This document shows positions 25,991 through 35,634 of a stretch of DNA of 64,000 nucleotides, one piece after another. Origin of the DNA: JAMXLO01 sp037201625 (GTDB lineage: Bacteria; Pseudomonadota; Alphaproteobacteria; Acetobacterales; Acetobacteraceae); NCBI GenBank assembly GCA_037201625.1, contig JBBCGR010000003.1, positions 2,170,001-2,234,000 on the forward strand, in the 5' to 3' direction. Positions within the stretch are counted from its first letter, which is position 1; every line of letters begins with the position of its first letter. The position numbers and the translations under genes were made by a program. The notes under the pieces are model-generated. The model ran no database searches. It worked only from the letters and a program-made list of their open reading frames with translations, and was not told the DNA's origin.

Positions 25991-26991
25991 GCGCGGCTGA
26001 TCCGCGGGTCCAGCGCGGCGTACAGGAGGTCCACCAGGAGGTTCACCACCACGAACAGCAGCGCGATGAACAGCGCGCCGGCCTGCACCACCGGATAGTC
26101 GCGCGACAGGATCGAATCGACCATCAGCCGGCCGAGCCCCGGCAGCGAGTAGATCGTCTCGGTCAGCACAGCACCCGACAGCAGCAGGCCAAGCTGCAGG
26201 CCGATCACCGTGACGATCGGGATCGCCGCATTGCGCAGCACGTGACGCAGCACGACGCGTGGCTCGGCCACGCCCTTCGCCCGCGCCGTCCGCACATGAT
26301 CCGCCGTCGCCGCCGCCATCACCTCGGCCCGCGTGATGCGCGCGATCAGCGCCAGCGGCACGCTCGCGAGCGTCACCGACGGCAGCAGCATGTGGCGCAG
26401 CGAGGCGCCGATTGCCGCCGGATCGCCGGACAGCACACTGTCCACCACGCTCATGCCGGTGATGCGCGGCGGATCGAGGCCGATCGGCATCAGCCCACCC
26501 ACCGGCAGCCAGCCCAGGCCGGCGGCGAACAGCACCAGCAGCATCAGCCCGAGCCAGAAGATCGGCATCGACACGCCGAACAGGGTCAGCGTCATCACCG
26601 CCGTGTCGAAGCGCGAGCCATGGCGCACCGCCGCGACCACGCCCACCGGCACGCCGCACAGCGTGGCCAGCAGCAGCGAGGCCAGCGCAAGCTGCAAGGT
26701 CACCGGGAATGCCGCCAGCACGTCATCCAGCGCCGGCCGGTTGCTCTGGATCGACGTGCCGAGATCGCCGCGCAGCGCATCGGCCATGAAGCGCGCGTAC
26801 TGCACCCACACCGGCTGATCCAAGCCAAGCTGGATGCGCAGCCGCTGCAATTGCTCGTTGGTCGCATGGTCGCCCAGCAGAAGCTGTGCGACGTCGCCGG
26901 GCAACAAGTGCATGGTCACGAACACCACGACGCTGACCCCGGCCAGCACGAACACCAACTGGACCAGGCGGGCGGCGACGTAGCGTCCCAC
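25987..26991 (-). CDS. Oligopeptide-type ABC transporter permease (DppB/OppB family)
   Basis: Inner-membrane permease of 334 residues with a GTG start, beginning 1 nt after the histidine-kinase stop. The family opening is MGRYVAARLVQLVFVLAGVS, with the domain LPGDVAQLLLGDHAT, six helices and the EAA loop TARAKGVAEPRVVLRHVLRN. Forms the pore with the DppC-like partner. Unusually the pair is downstream of a two-component kinase rather than of a binding protein. Confidence 0.88.
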   Translation of the reverse strand: MGRYVAARLVQLVFVLAGVSVVVFVTMHLLPGDVAQLLLGDHATNEQLQRLRIQLGLDQPVWVQYARFMADALRGDLGTSIQSNRPALDDVLAAFPVTLQLALASLLLATLCGVPVGVVAAVRHGSRFDTAVMTLTLFGVSMPIFWLGLMLLVLFAAGLGWLPVGGLMPIGLDPPRITGMSVVDSVLSGDPAAIGASLRHMLLPSVTLASVPLALIARITRAEVMAAATADHVRTARAKGVAEPRVVLRHVLRNAAIPIVTVIGLQLGLLLSGAVLTETIYSLPGLGRLMVDSILSRDYPVVQAGALFIALLFVVVNLLVDLLYAALDPRISRA

Positions 26992-29520
26992 TCACACCGT
27001 CTGCGACGTGCTGTGCCTGATCTCGTCCGTATCCTGCGCCAGGCCGAGCGCCGCACGCAGCGTGTCGGTCAGCGTGCGGCTGAGGAAGGGCTTCATCAGC
27101 ACCCAGCGCTCGCCGCTCATCCAGCCGGCATCGCCGCCGGTGAAGAACACGACCGGCACCGACGGCCGCCGTGCCCGTACCGCCTGCGCCAGGTCCATGC
27201 CGTTCATGCCGGGCATCGCGAAATCCACCAGCAGCAGGTGGAAGTCGAGGCCGCCCTCGACCAGGCTCAATGCCGCCTCGCCACCTTCGGCCAGCGCCAC
27301 CCCGAAACCGTTCGCCGTCAGCATTGCCGACAGCGTCTCACGGCAATCCGCTTCATCGTCCACCACCAGGATCGTGCGGTTCCAGGTCGGTATCTCCGGC
27401 CGGACCACCGATATCATCGCGCGCTCCAGGCCGGACACGGGCTCGCCATCCGCGCCCGACCGCGCGCGCGGGAACAGCACGCTCACGGTGGTGCCGCGGC
27501 CCACCGCGCTGTCGATCCGCACACCGCCGCCCGACTGGCTGGCAACGCCGTAGACCTGGCTCAGCCCGAGGCCCGATCCCTGGCCCGGCGGCTTGGTGGT
27601 GAAGAACGGCTCGAACGCGTTGCGCAGCACCTCCTCGGTCATGCCGGTGCCGGTGTCGCTGACCGACACGGCAACATAATCGCCGGCCGGCAGATCGACC
27701 GCCGCGCTATTGCGCCCCAGCGTCATCTTCGCGGTGGCGATCGTCAGCGTACCGCCCTGCGGCATCGCATCGCGCGCATTGATCGCGAGGTTGAGGATGA
27801 CGTGCTCGATCTGCACCGTGTCGACCAGCGCGAGCCACAGACTGTCCTCGAGCACCGTCTCCACGCGGATGGTGCGGCCGAGCGTCGCCCGCAGCAGGTC
27901 GCCCATGCCGCGCACGACGCGGTTCAGGTCGACCAGTTCGGGCGTCATCGGCTGCTTGCGCGAGAACGCCAGCAGCCTTCGCACCAGGTCGGCGCCGCGG
28001 CCGGCCGCCTGCAGCACGACCGCGAGGCGGCGGGCCTGCACCGATTCCTCGGGCAGTTCCCGATGCACGATCTCGGCGTTGCCGCTGATCGCCACCAGCA
28101 GGTTGTTGAAATCATGCGCGACGCCGGCCGTGAGGCGGCCGATCGCCGCCATGGTCTGCGCCTGGCGCAGTCGCTCCTCGGTCTGCCGGCGGATGGTGAC
28201 GTCGGTGTAGAGCGTGACGAAGCCGCCGCCGGGCAGCGGGTTGCGCCTGATCTCGAGCTGCCGGCCGCTCGGCCGCGGCCGCTCGATCGTGCCCATGCTG
28301 GCGCCGGAGCGCAGCATCGCCATGCGCCGCGCCACCTCGGTCTCGACGTCGACCGGGCCGAACTCGCCGCCGGCCACCTGGCCGCGCAGGATGTCCTCCA
28401 TCGGCAGGCCGACGCGGAGGATCTCCGGCGGAACCCCGGTGAAGTCCGGGAACTGCTGGTTCCACGCCATCAGGCGCAGGTCGGCGTCGACCATCATGAT
28501 GCCGTCGCTCATGCCGGTCAGCGTCGCCGCCAGGATCGCGCGCTCGCGGGCCAGTGCCTCATGCCGGCGGCGCGCCGAGTCCTGGGCGCGCAGCAGCAGG
28601 ATCGCCAGCAGAACGATCAGCACCGTGATGCCGCCGGTGAACACCAGGGCGTTGCGTTCCCACGCCACCGACGGCCGTAGCGCCTCGGCGCGGTCCAGTC
28701 CCACCACCACCTTCAGATCATGGTCCGGCACGCCCGCGAAGGCGTAGATCCGCTCGACATCGTCGAGGCCCGAGACTCCGGTCCAGGTGCCCTCCGCCGC
28801 GCCGCGCATCACGGTGAAGATCGGCATGTCGGCGATGTTGGTCACGCCCTGCGTCTGGCCCGGCCCGGCGAGCGTCCAGGCATCGCCGTCGCGCATGCTG
28901 ACCACCGCGATCAGGCCATGCGCGCCGAGATCGACCTCCCGGTAGAAGCGGGCGAAGGAGTTCGTGTCGTAAGAGGCGGCGATGACACCGGCAAACGATC
29001 CGTCGGGGTTGTCCAGACGACGGACCATGTTGATCTGCCAGAGCTGCGTGACCTTCCCCTGGGTCAGTTCGCCTACGAACATACGGCCATCATCGGCCGG
29101 CAATTTCGCTTCGTGTTGGAAATAGTCACGGCCGTCGATGCGTGTGCCGACGATCGCCGTGCGCGAGCTGTTGCGCACCGTGCCGGTGGCATCGGCGATG
29201 AACAGTTGCAGCGACACGTCGCTCAGCACGACGACCTGGCTGGAGCGCGCGGCAAGATCGAAGTGCTCGGGGTCGCGCTGCCATTCGTATTCCAGAATCC
29301 GCAAGGTCTGGTCGATCGAAAGCAGCTCGCGGCGGAGCTGTTCCTCGAAGGCGAGCGTGCGCGCGAGGATCTCGGCCTGCACGCGCGCGCGCGCCTCGCC
29401 GCGGTGGGCCAGGATCGCATCCCTTGCACCGATCCAGGCGAGCGCGACGAGCAGCAGGGCGGCGACGATGATGCCGGCACGGCCGAACCGGCGTACGGCC
29501 TGGCTCTGCGCAGGCATCAT
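26992..29520 (-). CDS. Hybrid sensor histidine kinase (Cache, PAS, HisKA, HATPase, receiver)
   Basis: About 842 residues. TM helix 1 (about 14-32) and TM2 (ALVFTGGITVLIVLLAILLL, about residue 300) flank a periplasmic Cache sensor (FIADATGTVRNSSRTAIVG, DGRDYFQHEA). A PAS domain, a His-box AGVAHDFNNLLVAISGN, the N-box NLAINARDAMPQGG, G-boxes VSDTGTGM and GSGLGLS, and a C-terminal receiver with DFAMPGMNG follow. It should autophosphorylate on the His and relay to its own receiver. Start uncertain: ATG 29520 or 29571, with weak ribosome sites. It is immediately upstream of the two ABC permeases. Confidence 0.85.
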   Translation of the reverse strand: MMPAQSQAVRRFGRAGIIVAALLLVALAWIGARDAILAHRGEARARVQAEILARTLAFEEQLRRELLSIDQTLRILEYEWQRDPEHFDLAARSSQVVVLSDVSLQLFIADATGTVRNSSRTAIVGTRIDGRDYFQHEAKLPADDGRMFVGELTQGKVTQLWQINMVRRLDNPDGSFAGVIAASYDTNSFARFYREVDLGAHGLIAVVSMRDGDAWTLAGPGQTQGVTNIADMPIFTVMRGAAEGTWTGVSGLDDVERIYAFAGVPDHDLKVVVGLDRAEALRPSVAWERNALVFTGGITVLIVLLAILLLRAQDSARRRHEALARERAILAATLTGMSDGIMMVDADLRLMAWNQQFPDFTGVPPEILRVGLPMEDILRGQVAGGEFGPVDVETEVARRMAMLRSGASMGTIERPRPSGRQLEIRRNPLPGGGFVTLYTDVTIRRQTEERLRQAQTMAAIGRLTAGVAHDFNNLLVAISGNAEIVHRELPEESVQARRLAVVLQAAGRGADLVRRLLAFSRKQPMTPELVDLNRVVRGMGDLLRATLGRTIRVETVLEDSLWLALVDTVQIEHVILNLAINARDAMPQGGTLTIATAKMTLGRNSAAVDLPAGDYVAVSVSDTGTGMTEEVLRNAFEPFFTTKPPGQGSGLGLSQVYGVASQSGGGVRIDSAVGRGTTVSVLFPRARSGADGEPVSGLERAMISVVRPEIPTWNRTILVVDDEADCRETLSAMLTANGFGVALAEGGEAALSLVEGGLDFHLLLVDFAMPGMNGMDLAQAVRARRPSVPVVFFTGGDAGWMSGERWVLMKPFLSRTLTDTLRAALGLAQDTDEIRHSTSQTV

Positions 29521-29713
29521 GCTGCGCCCATCGCTCCGGGAATGACGGTCCTGGTCGATAAGCCCCTCCATGCAGGAGAGCAGCACGCCCCGGTCATGCC
29601 GTCCTCCGCGCTGCCGACTTAACCCACTTTGGCGTGACATTGGGGAAAAAAGCGCAGGGTGCGCAATAATCCCGCAATCACCCGGCGTGGTCGCCGGGGC
29701 CGCAGGGACATGG

Positions 29714-29818
29714 TAGAGCGGGAACGGCGCCGGTGGAATCACCTCAGGCGTGAATCACGCGGCAAAACAATGCGCTGGGGCATGGTCGATGCTTCCTTCA
29801 GCACCGGACATGCTCTAG
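29714..29818 (+). repeat. Two-module palindromic repeat, copy 3 (A'+C type)
   Basis: Starts TAGAGCGGGAACGGCGCCGG, has GAATC twice around a weak palindrome centre, the linker ACGCGGCAAAACAA, and closes with the second module ending GGACATGCTCTAG. It lies in the divergent gap between the histidine kinase and the amidohydrolase, 33 nt before the amidohydrolase start. Two GANTC sites. Confidence 0.85.
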
Positions 29819-29850
29819 GTCGATGCAAAGTATGACGGAGGAGACGTCGC

Positions 29851-30891
29851 ATGGCGGCAGGCAGGGAACCGACTCAGTTCGGGCGCATCTATCCACCTGA
29901 CGAGGCGTGGCTGGCAAAGGCGCCCGCCGAGCCGGTGATCGAGCCCGACCTGCCTATTATTGATACGCACCATCACCTCTGGCAGCGTCCCGATCATCGC
30001 TATCTGTTGCATGAACTGCTCGCGGACCTGCGCAGCGGACACAACGTGGTCGCCACAGTGTTCCTGCAATGCCATGCGATGTACCGCGCCGATGGCTCCG
30101 AGGAACTGCGCCCGGTCGGCGAGACGGAATTCGTGGCCGGCATCGCCGCGATGAGTGACAGCGGCGCCTACGGATCGACGCGGGTCGCCGCCGGCATCGT
30201 GGGCTACGCCGACCTCACGCTCGGCGACCGGGTCGATGCGGTGCTGGAGGCCCAGATCAGGGCCGGCGGCGGACGCTTCCGCGGCGTACGCGATTCGGGC
30301 AACTGGGACGCCGACCCGATCATCGGCAACGGCGCGCCGGGCCCCGACATCTATCGCCGCGCCGATTTCCGCCGCGGCCTTGCGCGGCTGAGCGCCTATG
30401 GCCTGTCGCTCGACGCCTGGGTGTTCCACACGCAACTTGCCGATGTGATCGACCTGGCGCGCGCCTTCCCGGCCACCAACATCATCATGGGCCATGTCGG
30501 CGGCGTACTCGGCTACGGCCCGTATGCCGGCAGGCGCGAGGAGATCTTCCGGTCGTGGAAGGCCTCGGTCACCGAACTCGCCAAGTGCCCCAACGTGACC
30601 ATGAAGCTCGGCGGCATGATGATGCGCGCGGCCTTCTATGAGTACCGCTCGGTGGAGCGGCCGGTCACGTCCGAGGAACTTGCCGCGCAATGGGGCCCCT
30701 ACATCGAGACATGCATCGAGCTGTTCGGCGCTGATCGCTGCATGTTCGAAAGCAATTTCCCGGTCGAGAAGATGGGCATCGGCTGGGTCCCGCTCTGGAA
30801 CGCCTTCAAGCGCATCGCCGCCGGTGCCTCGGCGGATGAGAAGCGCGCGCTGTTCCACGACACCGCGCAGCGCGTCTACCGGCTGGGATAG
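29851..30891 (+). CDS. Amidohydrolase-2 family metal-dependent hydrolase
   Basis: The protein has 346 residues. A TIM-barrel amidohydrolase with metal motif IIDTHHHLWQ, the His of NIIMGHVGGVLGYG and the C-terminal acidic FESNFPVEKMGIG. This subgroup includes lactonases, 2-pyrone-4,6-dicarboxylate-type hydrolases and decarboxylases; the substrate cannot be named. ATG at 29851 follows GGAGG. It is probably co-transcribed with the methyltransferase 12 nt downstream. Confidence 0.85.
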   Translation: MAAGREPTQFGRIYPPDEAWLAKAPAEPVIEPDLPIIDTHHHLWQRPDHRYLLHELLADLRSGHNVVATVFLQCHAMYRADGSEELRPVGETEFVAGIAAMSDSGAYGSTRVAAGIVGYADLTLGDRVDAVLEAQIRAGGGRFRGVRDSGNWDADPIIGNGAPGPDIYRRADFRRGLARLSAYGLSLDAWVFHTQLADVIDLARAFPATNIIMGHVGGVLGYGPYAGRREEIFRSWKASVTELAKCPNVTMKLGGMMMRAAFYEYRSVERPVTSEELAAQWGPYIETCIELFGADRCMFESNFPVEKMGIGWVPLWNAFKRIAAGASADEKRALFHDTAQRVYRLG

Positions 30892-30903
30892 GGATCAGCG
30901 GAC

Positions 30904-31677
30904 ATGAGCGACGCCACGCACCAGGACCGGATCCTGGACCAGTTCACCCGCCAGGCGACGCCGTTCAGCACCGCGGGCACGATCACCGATGCGAATGCGC
31001 TGCGGATGATCGTCGAGGCCGCGTCGCCGCACGCCGGCGACACCGTGCTCGATGTCGCCTGCGGCGGCGGCATCATCGTGTGCGCGTTCGCCCCGCATGT
31101 GCGGCACGCGACCGGCATCGACATGACCCCGGCGATGCTGGACCGCGCACGCCAGCTTGCGGCCGAGAAAGCGGTGGCGAACGTCACCTGGGACCAGGGC
31201 GACGTCGGCGCGCTGCCCTATGCCGACGCGACGTTCGACATCGTCGTCACGCGATTCTCCATGCACCACTTCCTCGATCCGCTGGGCGTGCTGCGCGAGA
31301 TGATGCGCGTGTGCCGGCCCGGCGGCCGGGTGGTGGTCGTGGACATGTATGCCTCGGATGATCCGGCGAAGGCCGCGGAATGGAACCGCGCGGAGAAGCT
31401 CCGCGATCCCTCGCATGTCCGCTGCCTGACGCTGCCCGAGTTGAAAGGCCTGTTCGGGCGCGTGGGACTTCCGGCGCCCTCGGCCGGCTTCTACGAACTG
31501 CGCGACGAGATCAGGAACCTGCTGGCGCGCTCCTTCCCCAATCCTGGCGACGATGTAACGATCATCGCGATGTTCGCTGCATCGGCCGAGGACGATCGGC
31601 TGGGCCTGCCGGTGCAGCGCGACGGGGAGCGGATCAACTACGCCTATCCGGTCGCGATCCTGTCGGCGATGCGCTGA
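30904..31677 (+). CDS. Class I SAM-dependent methyltransferase
   Basis: The protein has 257 residues. SAM motif I TVLDVACGGGIIV, acidic ATGIDMTPAMLDRAR, and FDIVVTRFSMHHFLDP followed by RPGGRVVVVDMY place it in the UbiE/Methyltransf_11 group. The C-terminal part ERINYAYPVAILSAMR is not family-defining. Substrate unknown; the neighbouring amidohydrolase and M20 peptidase suggest a small catabolic unit. Confidence 0.85.
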   Translation: MSDATHQDRILDQFTRQATPFSTAGTITDANALRMIVEAASPHAGDTVLDVACGGGIIVCAFAPHVRHATGIDMTPAMLDRARQLAAEKAVANVTWDQGDVGALPYADATFDIVVTRFSMHHFLDPLGVLREMMRVCRPGGRVVVVDMYASDDPAKAAEWNRAEKLRDPSHVRCLTLPELKGLFGRVGLPAPSAGFYELRDEIRNLLARSFPNPGDDVTIIAMFAASAEDDRLGLPVQRDGERINYAYPVAILSAMR

Positions 31678-31779
31678 CGCCGCCGACAGGATCGCCACTG
31701 TCGCTGCGTGCATGCGGCCGTGGACAAGCCGGCGGGCGGGCGCACACACTCGCGGCGCTCAACCGACCAGGACCAGACG

Positions 31780-32904
31780 ATGCCGCAGACCGAGGTGGGC
31801 CGCTCCGAGGATCTCCTGGCCGAACTGGCTGGGTGGGTGGCGCTGGAAACGCCCACGACGGATCCGGCTGCCGTCAACCGCCTGATGGACATCGCCCATG
31901 CGGAGCTGGACCAGGCCGGCGCCGCGCTGACCCGCATCCCCGGGCGCGACGGCTACGGCGACAACCTGATCGCGCGCACTCCGGGCGAGGGCCGCCCGAT
32001 CCTGGTCGCGGGCCATCTCGACACGGTGTGGTCGCATGGCACGCTGGACGGCATGCCCTACCAGGTGAACGGCGAGAAGGCGCACGGGCCCGGCATCTAC
32101 GACATGAAGGCCGGCAGCTTCCTGGCCTTCCACGCGGTGCGGTCGATCCTGCGCCAGGGGGTGGCGACGCGCCGGCCGATCGTGCTGCTGCTGACGCCGG
32201 ACGAGGAGGTGGGCAGCCCGACGTCGCGCGAGTGGATCGAGCGTGAGGGAGCCGAGGCCGCCTGCGTGCTGATCCCGGAGCCGGCCGGCCAGGGCGGCGC
32301 CTGCGTCACCGCGCGCAAGGGCGTGGGCCGCTTCGTCATGCGGATCGAGGGGCGCGGCGCGCATTCTGGCGGCGCCTTCCAGGAGGGCGCATCGGCTGTG
32401 GTGGAACTGGCGCGCCAGATCGTGCGGCTCCACAGCCTGGTGGACCTCGACCGCGGCATCACGCTGAACGCGGCACCGGTGTGGGGTGGCTCGCGGCCCA
32501 ATGTGATCTCGCCCGACGCCGGCTGCGAGATCGACCTGCGGGTGAACTCGGTCGCCGACGGCGTGCACATGGAGCGTGTGCTGCTGGAGACGAGGGCGAT
32601 CACCGCCGGCTGCCGGGTGGCGGTGGAGGGCGGCATGAACCGTCCGCCTTACACCGAGTCGCCCGGTATCATGGCGCTGTACGACAAGGCGCGCGGCGTG
32701 GCGGAGCAGGTGGGGATCGCGCTGCCGCGCCAGCATCGCGGCGGCGGGTCGGACGGCAATTTCACGGCCGCGATGGGCGTGCCGACGCTGGATGGTCTGG
32801 GCTGTCCCGGCTCGGGCGCGCATGCGAGCCACGAGCACATCCTGTGGCAGCATCTGGCGGCACGGGCCGCCTTCATGGCAGGACTGCTCGAAATCCTCGA
32901 GTAG
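31780..32904 (+). CDS. M20-family metallopeptidase (glutamate carboxypeptidase/CPG2-like)
   Basis: The protein has 374 residues, start ATG 31780 with AGGA upstream. Zinc-ligand motifs are visible: VAGHLDTVW, GPGIYDMKAG, TPDEEVGSPTSREW, LIPEPA and the terminal CPGSGAHASHEH. A dimerisation domain with GRGAHSGGAFQEGASA is inserted in the middle, as in CPG2. Likely removes C-terminal glutamate or cleaves N-acyl amino acids; cytoplasmic since no signal is seen. It ends the three-gene plus-strand group. Confidence 0.88.
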   Translation: MPQTEVGRSEDLLAELAGWVALETPTTDPAAVNRLMDIAHAELDQAGAALTRIPGRDGYGDNLIARTPGEGRPILVAGHLDTVWSHGTLDGMPYQVNGEKAHGPGIYDMKAGSFLAFHAVRSILRQGVATRRPIVLLLTPDEEVGSPTSREWIEREGAEAACVLIPEPAGQGGACVTARKGVGRFVMRIEGRGAHSGGAFQEGASAVVELARQIVRLHSLVDLDRGITLNAAPVWGGSRPNVISPDAGCEIDLRVNSVADGVHMERVLLETRAITAGCRVAVEGGMNRPPYTESPGIMALYDKARGVAEQVGIALPRQHRGGGSDGNFTAAMGVPTLDGLGCPGSGAHASHEHILWQHLAARAAFMAGLLEILE

Positions 32905-33401
32905 CGCACGATGGCGGCGCTGGTCGCCGGCGACGCTGGCGGCTTGGGGCGGGAATGGCGATCGCCCTAATCGGCGATGTTGCCGCGGAGACGGACGGCG
33001 CGACCTGGGCGCGGCCCGTCATCAAGCCTTGGTGAGGCAACAATTCGCGGTATGCGCGAGGCCAGGCTTGCACATCGCGCTATGGTGGCACTCTATCGGC
33101 AGACAAGGTATTGGGCTACCAGAACATTGCGGCCATTCCGTCGAACCCGGCGCCAGGCAAGACCTGCCAAGATCCTGTTTCCGCTGGGTTTGGCTTTTCG
33201 CCGCCCATCACAAGATCATTTCATCGTTTACTATGCGTTAACTTTCCGTTGCCGTCCTGCTATGGCTGCGCCATCACGCAACAAGCAACCTTGGCGCACG
33301 TCTCGCAATATGAGCCGGGCTTCACCGAAAAGAATGCCGAAACCAGATCGTTGCTATGCAAGGCCCACTGAATGGTGAGCGCCAGGCATAGGGAAATGCC
33401 A
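32905..33401. other. About 500 bp without a recognisable gene, lower GC
   Basis: Open frames here lack family resemblance, strong ribosome sites or the codon bias of neighbours. Bases from about 33050 to 33370 are clearly less GC-rich than the surroundings, suggesting transferred or decayed DNA next to the orphan gene at 33402. No RNA or repeat was recognised. Confidence 0.5.
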
Positions 33402-35240
33402 ATGTCGTCTGCCGGATCCGGTGGAGGTGGGACGGGAGCCCGACTGGCCGCAAGGCTGGTCGCGCTGCGGGGCGTCGCCCCCGACCCGGTGCGCCACGTC
33501 ATCTTCCGATCCACCCGACGGATCGACGGCACCCTGGTCGAGGGATACAGCGTTCCCGGCGAAACCGCGCTGCTGGACACGCCCGGCCTGGAGAACTGGC
33601 TGGCGCGCCAGCAGAGCAGCATCGACCGCCTGGCCGTCGCGGTCATGGTGATCCGCGAGATCCTCGATACCCGCGGCCTGGTCCTGCAATGCACGATCGA
33701 ACGCCGCCGGGGATCGGCGGAGGGCCCGTTCTGCGGCGACCCTGTTCGCGTCGAATTCGCCGGCGCGGCCAGCGCGGTCCGGCTGTATCGCGGCCGGCCC
33801 GATGGCCGCCTGATCGAGACCGCCCCCACCGCCGACAGTTCGCCGCCGCGCCTGCGCGTGCCGGAACACTTCGCCGGCGAGCACCGGGCGATCGAGGCGC
33901 GCTTCGGTGAGGCCGTGCGCGTGCTCGATACGCGGGAGCCGACGCTGTTCGAGGACATGGTCGGCCTGTCCAGCATCACGCATATCCGCACCCCCGAGGG
34001 CCGTGAGGTCGGCTGCGGCATCGGCTGGCACGGCGACATGGCGTTCGTGCTGGAGGCGGATTTTCCGCGGCATGCCGTCGCGCTGGACCTGCTGGAGGAG
34101 GACGCCGCCGCGGTCGACGCGGCCGCCCGGATGCACGGCCTGGTCCGCGGCGAGGCGCGGCTGGATGCGCGCGGCCTCGTGGTCCTCGCCCGCCGGCGCG
34201 GCAGCGAGGACCTGTTCCTGCTGCGGCCGTCAGCCGGCGACGTGCGGATCGAGCCTTACACGGCGTCGCGGGACCTGGGCGGTCCCGACCAGCAGCGCTG
34301 GATGCGCTACGCCGAGACCTATGAGGGACTGACCGTGCTCGACGCCTGGCGCGACGGCGACAGCGACGACCTGCTGGTGCTGACCGGCGATTCGAGCGGG
34401 CAGATCTGGCGGCACCACGTCGATATCGACGGTGTGGAGACGTGGCGGAAGGCCATCGAGGATGCCGCGATCGGCGGCCTGCATCGCGAGCGGCTGTTCC
34501 CCGGCGCGCTGTCGCTAGAGACCGCCGATCCAGCCGGACACGGCGACGCAGGCGAGTCGGAGGCGCTCAGCGAGGCGCCGCCGCCCGGTTCCCTGCTCGC
34601 GGTCGGCGAAACCTACCAGCGCGCCATGACCGCACTGCGGGAGGCGCGCGACGCGGCGGCCGACCCATCGTCCGGCGACGCGGCCGCGCGCGTGCTCGAA
34701 CTGCGGGAGGCGCTTGACGCGCTCGATGCCCATGTCTCCGCGGCGTTGGTGCGCCCCGACCCGGCGATCCTGGAACGGATGGAGGAGCGGCTGCGCGCTG
34801 AACTCTCGCTGATCCGCTGCGTGATCGTGCCGCTGCCATACGCCAGGCTGCTGCGCGGCGAGGCAGCGGTCTCCGAGAGTACCGCAGCGGCGGTGCCGGG
34901 TGCGGCCTACGACGTCGAGGAGGCCGCGATGTGCCTCGCGCTGCGGCGGCCCACGGCTTCCGTCTACCACTGCATGCGGGTCATCGAGCGCGGCATCAGC
35001 GTCCTGGCCCGGCGGTCCGGCGCCGCCGACCCGCTGGCCACCGGCGAGCGCGACTGGCAGATCATCCTGCGGCTGCTCCGCGGCGCGGCCCAGCAGGGTC
35101 TCGGCGACGCCCTGGAGGCGCTGGGCGGCATCCGGCGGCGCTGGCGGAGCAGCCGGCTCACGCTGGCCGACAAATATACCGAACAGGAGGCGGAGCTGAT
35201 TTTCGAAGCCGTCGGGGCGTTCCTGCGCGCCCTCGCCTGA
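33402..35240 (+). CDS. Uncharacterised 612-residue protein with HEPN-like C-terminal helices
   Basis: I do not recognise the whole protein. The first 200 residues are mixed alpha/beta (VRHVIFRSTRRIDGTLVEG; VAVMVIREILDTRGL). The middle includes strands and ILERMEERLRAELSLIRCVI. The last 120 residues (EEAAMCLALRRPTASVYHCM, RVIERGISVLARRSG, DWQIILRLLRG, LGGIRRRWRSSRLTLADKYT) resemble helical C-termini of uncharacterised HEPN-like proteins. ATG 33402 has AGGGA 7 nt upstream; starts at 33372 and 33396 are possible. It stands alone, downstream of a gene-poor segment. A defence or toxin role is only a guess. Confidence 0.7.
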   Translation: MSSAGSGGGGTGARLAARLVALRGVAPDPVRHVIFRSTRRIDGTLVEGYSVPGETALLDTPGLENWLARQQSSIDRLAVAVMVIREILDTRGLVLQCTIERRRGSAEGPFCGDPVRVEFAGAASAVRLYRGRPDGRLIETAPTADSSPPRLRVPEHFAGEHRAIEARFGEAVRVLDTREPTLFEDMVGLSSITHIRTPEGREVGCGIGWHGDMAFVLEADFPRHAVALDLLEEDAAAVDAAARMHGLVRGEARLDARGLVVLARRRGSEDLFLLRPSAGDVRIEPYTASRDLGGPDQQRWMRYAETYEGLTVLDAWRDGDSDDLLVLTGDSSGQIWRHHVDIDGVETWRKAIEDAAIGGLHRERLFPGALSLETADPAGHGDAGESEALSEAPPPGSLLAVGETYQRAMTALREARDAAADPSSGDAAARVLELREALDALDAHVSAALVRPDPAILERMEERLRAELSLIRCVIVPLPYARLLRGEAAVSESTAAAVPGAAYDVEEAAMCLALRRPTASVYHCMRVIERGISVLARRSGAADPLATGERDWQIILRLLRGAAQQGLGDALEALGGIRRRWRSSRLTLADKYTEQEAELIFEAVGAFLRALA

Positions 35241-35364
35241 CGCCGCGCGATTGGACCTGCTCGCCGACCCGATCACGGGAAACGTGAAGACAACCGTGTC
35301 CCACTGCCTTCGTTGAATCCACGACGGGCCATGCTCGTCAATGCTTCAAGAAGGAGAACTTCAT

Positions 35365-35634
35365 ATGGCGGAACAGCAGCGACATACCGGCAATCCCGGG
35401 AACTTCGCCGAGGACCGCGAGAAGGCCGCGCGTGCGGGGCACGTGGGCGGCCAGCACAGCTCTGGCAATTTTGCCAATGACCGCGAGCGGGCCGCCGAAG
35501 CGGGGCGCAAGGGCGGCGAGCACAGCCATGGCGGCGGAGGCGCCGGGCACAACCCGGGCAACTTTGCCCAGGATCGTGAACGCGCTGCCGAGGCGGGGCG
35601 CAAGGGCGGGCAATCCAGCCAGGGCCAGCGCTGA
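35365..35634 (+). CDS. KGG-repeat stress-induced protein
   Basis: The protein has 89 residues and is very hydrophilic. It has three copies of the unit GNFAxDRExAAxAGxxGG, the KGG motif of con-10/YciG-type general stress proteins. Such proteins accumulate in desiccation or stationary phase; their mechanism is not known. An excellent ribosome site (AAGGAGAA) precedes the ATG. The stop TGA directly abuts the palindromic repeat at 35635. It opens a row of stress-type genes. Confidence 0.88.
   Translation: MAEQQRHTGNPGNFAEDREKAARAGHVGGQHSSGNFANDRERAAEAGRKGGEHSHGGGGAGHNPGNFAQDRERAAEAGRKGGQSSQGQR

Noticed and set aside
26242..28680. 812-codon plus-strand frame over the permease and kinase genes
   Set aside because: Antisense shadow with His/Arg/Gln-rich sequence. 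The opposite strand carries clear DppB and histidine-kinase motifs.
33111..33371. Small gene in the low-GC stretch
   Set aside because: The frame lacks a ribosome site, family resemblance and native codon bias.
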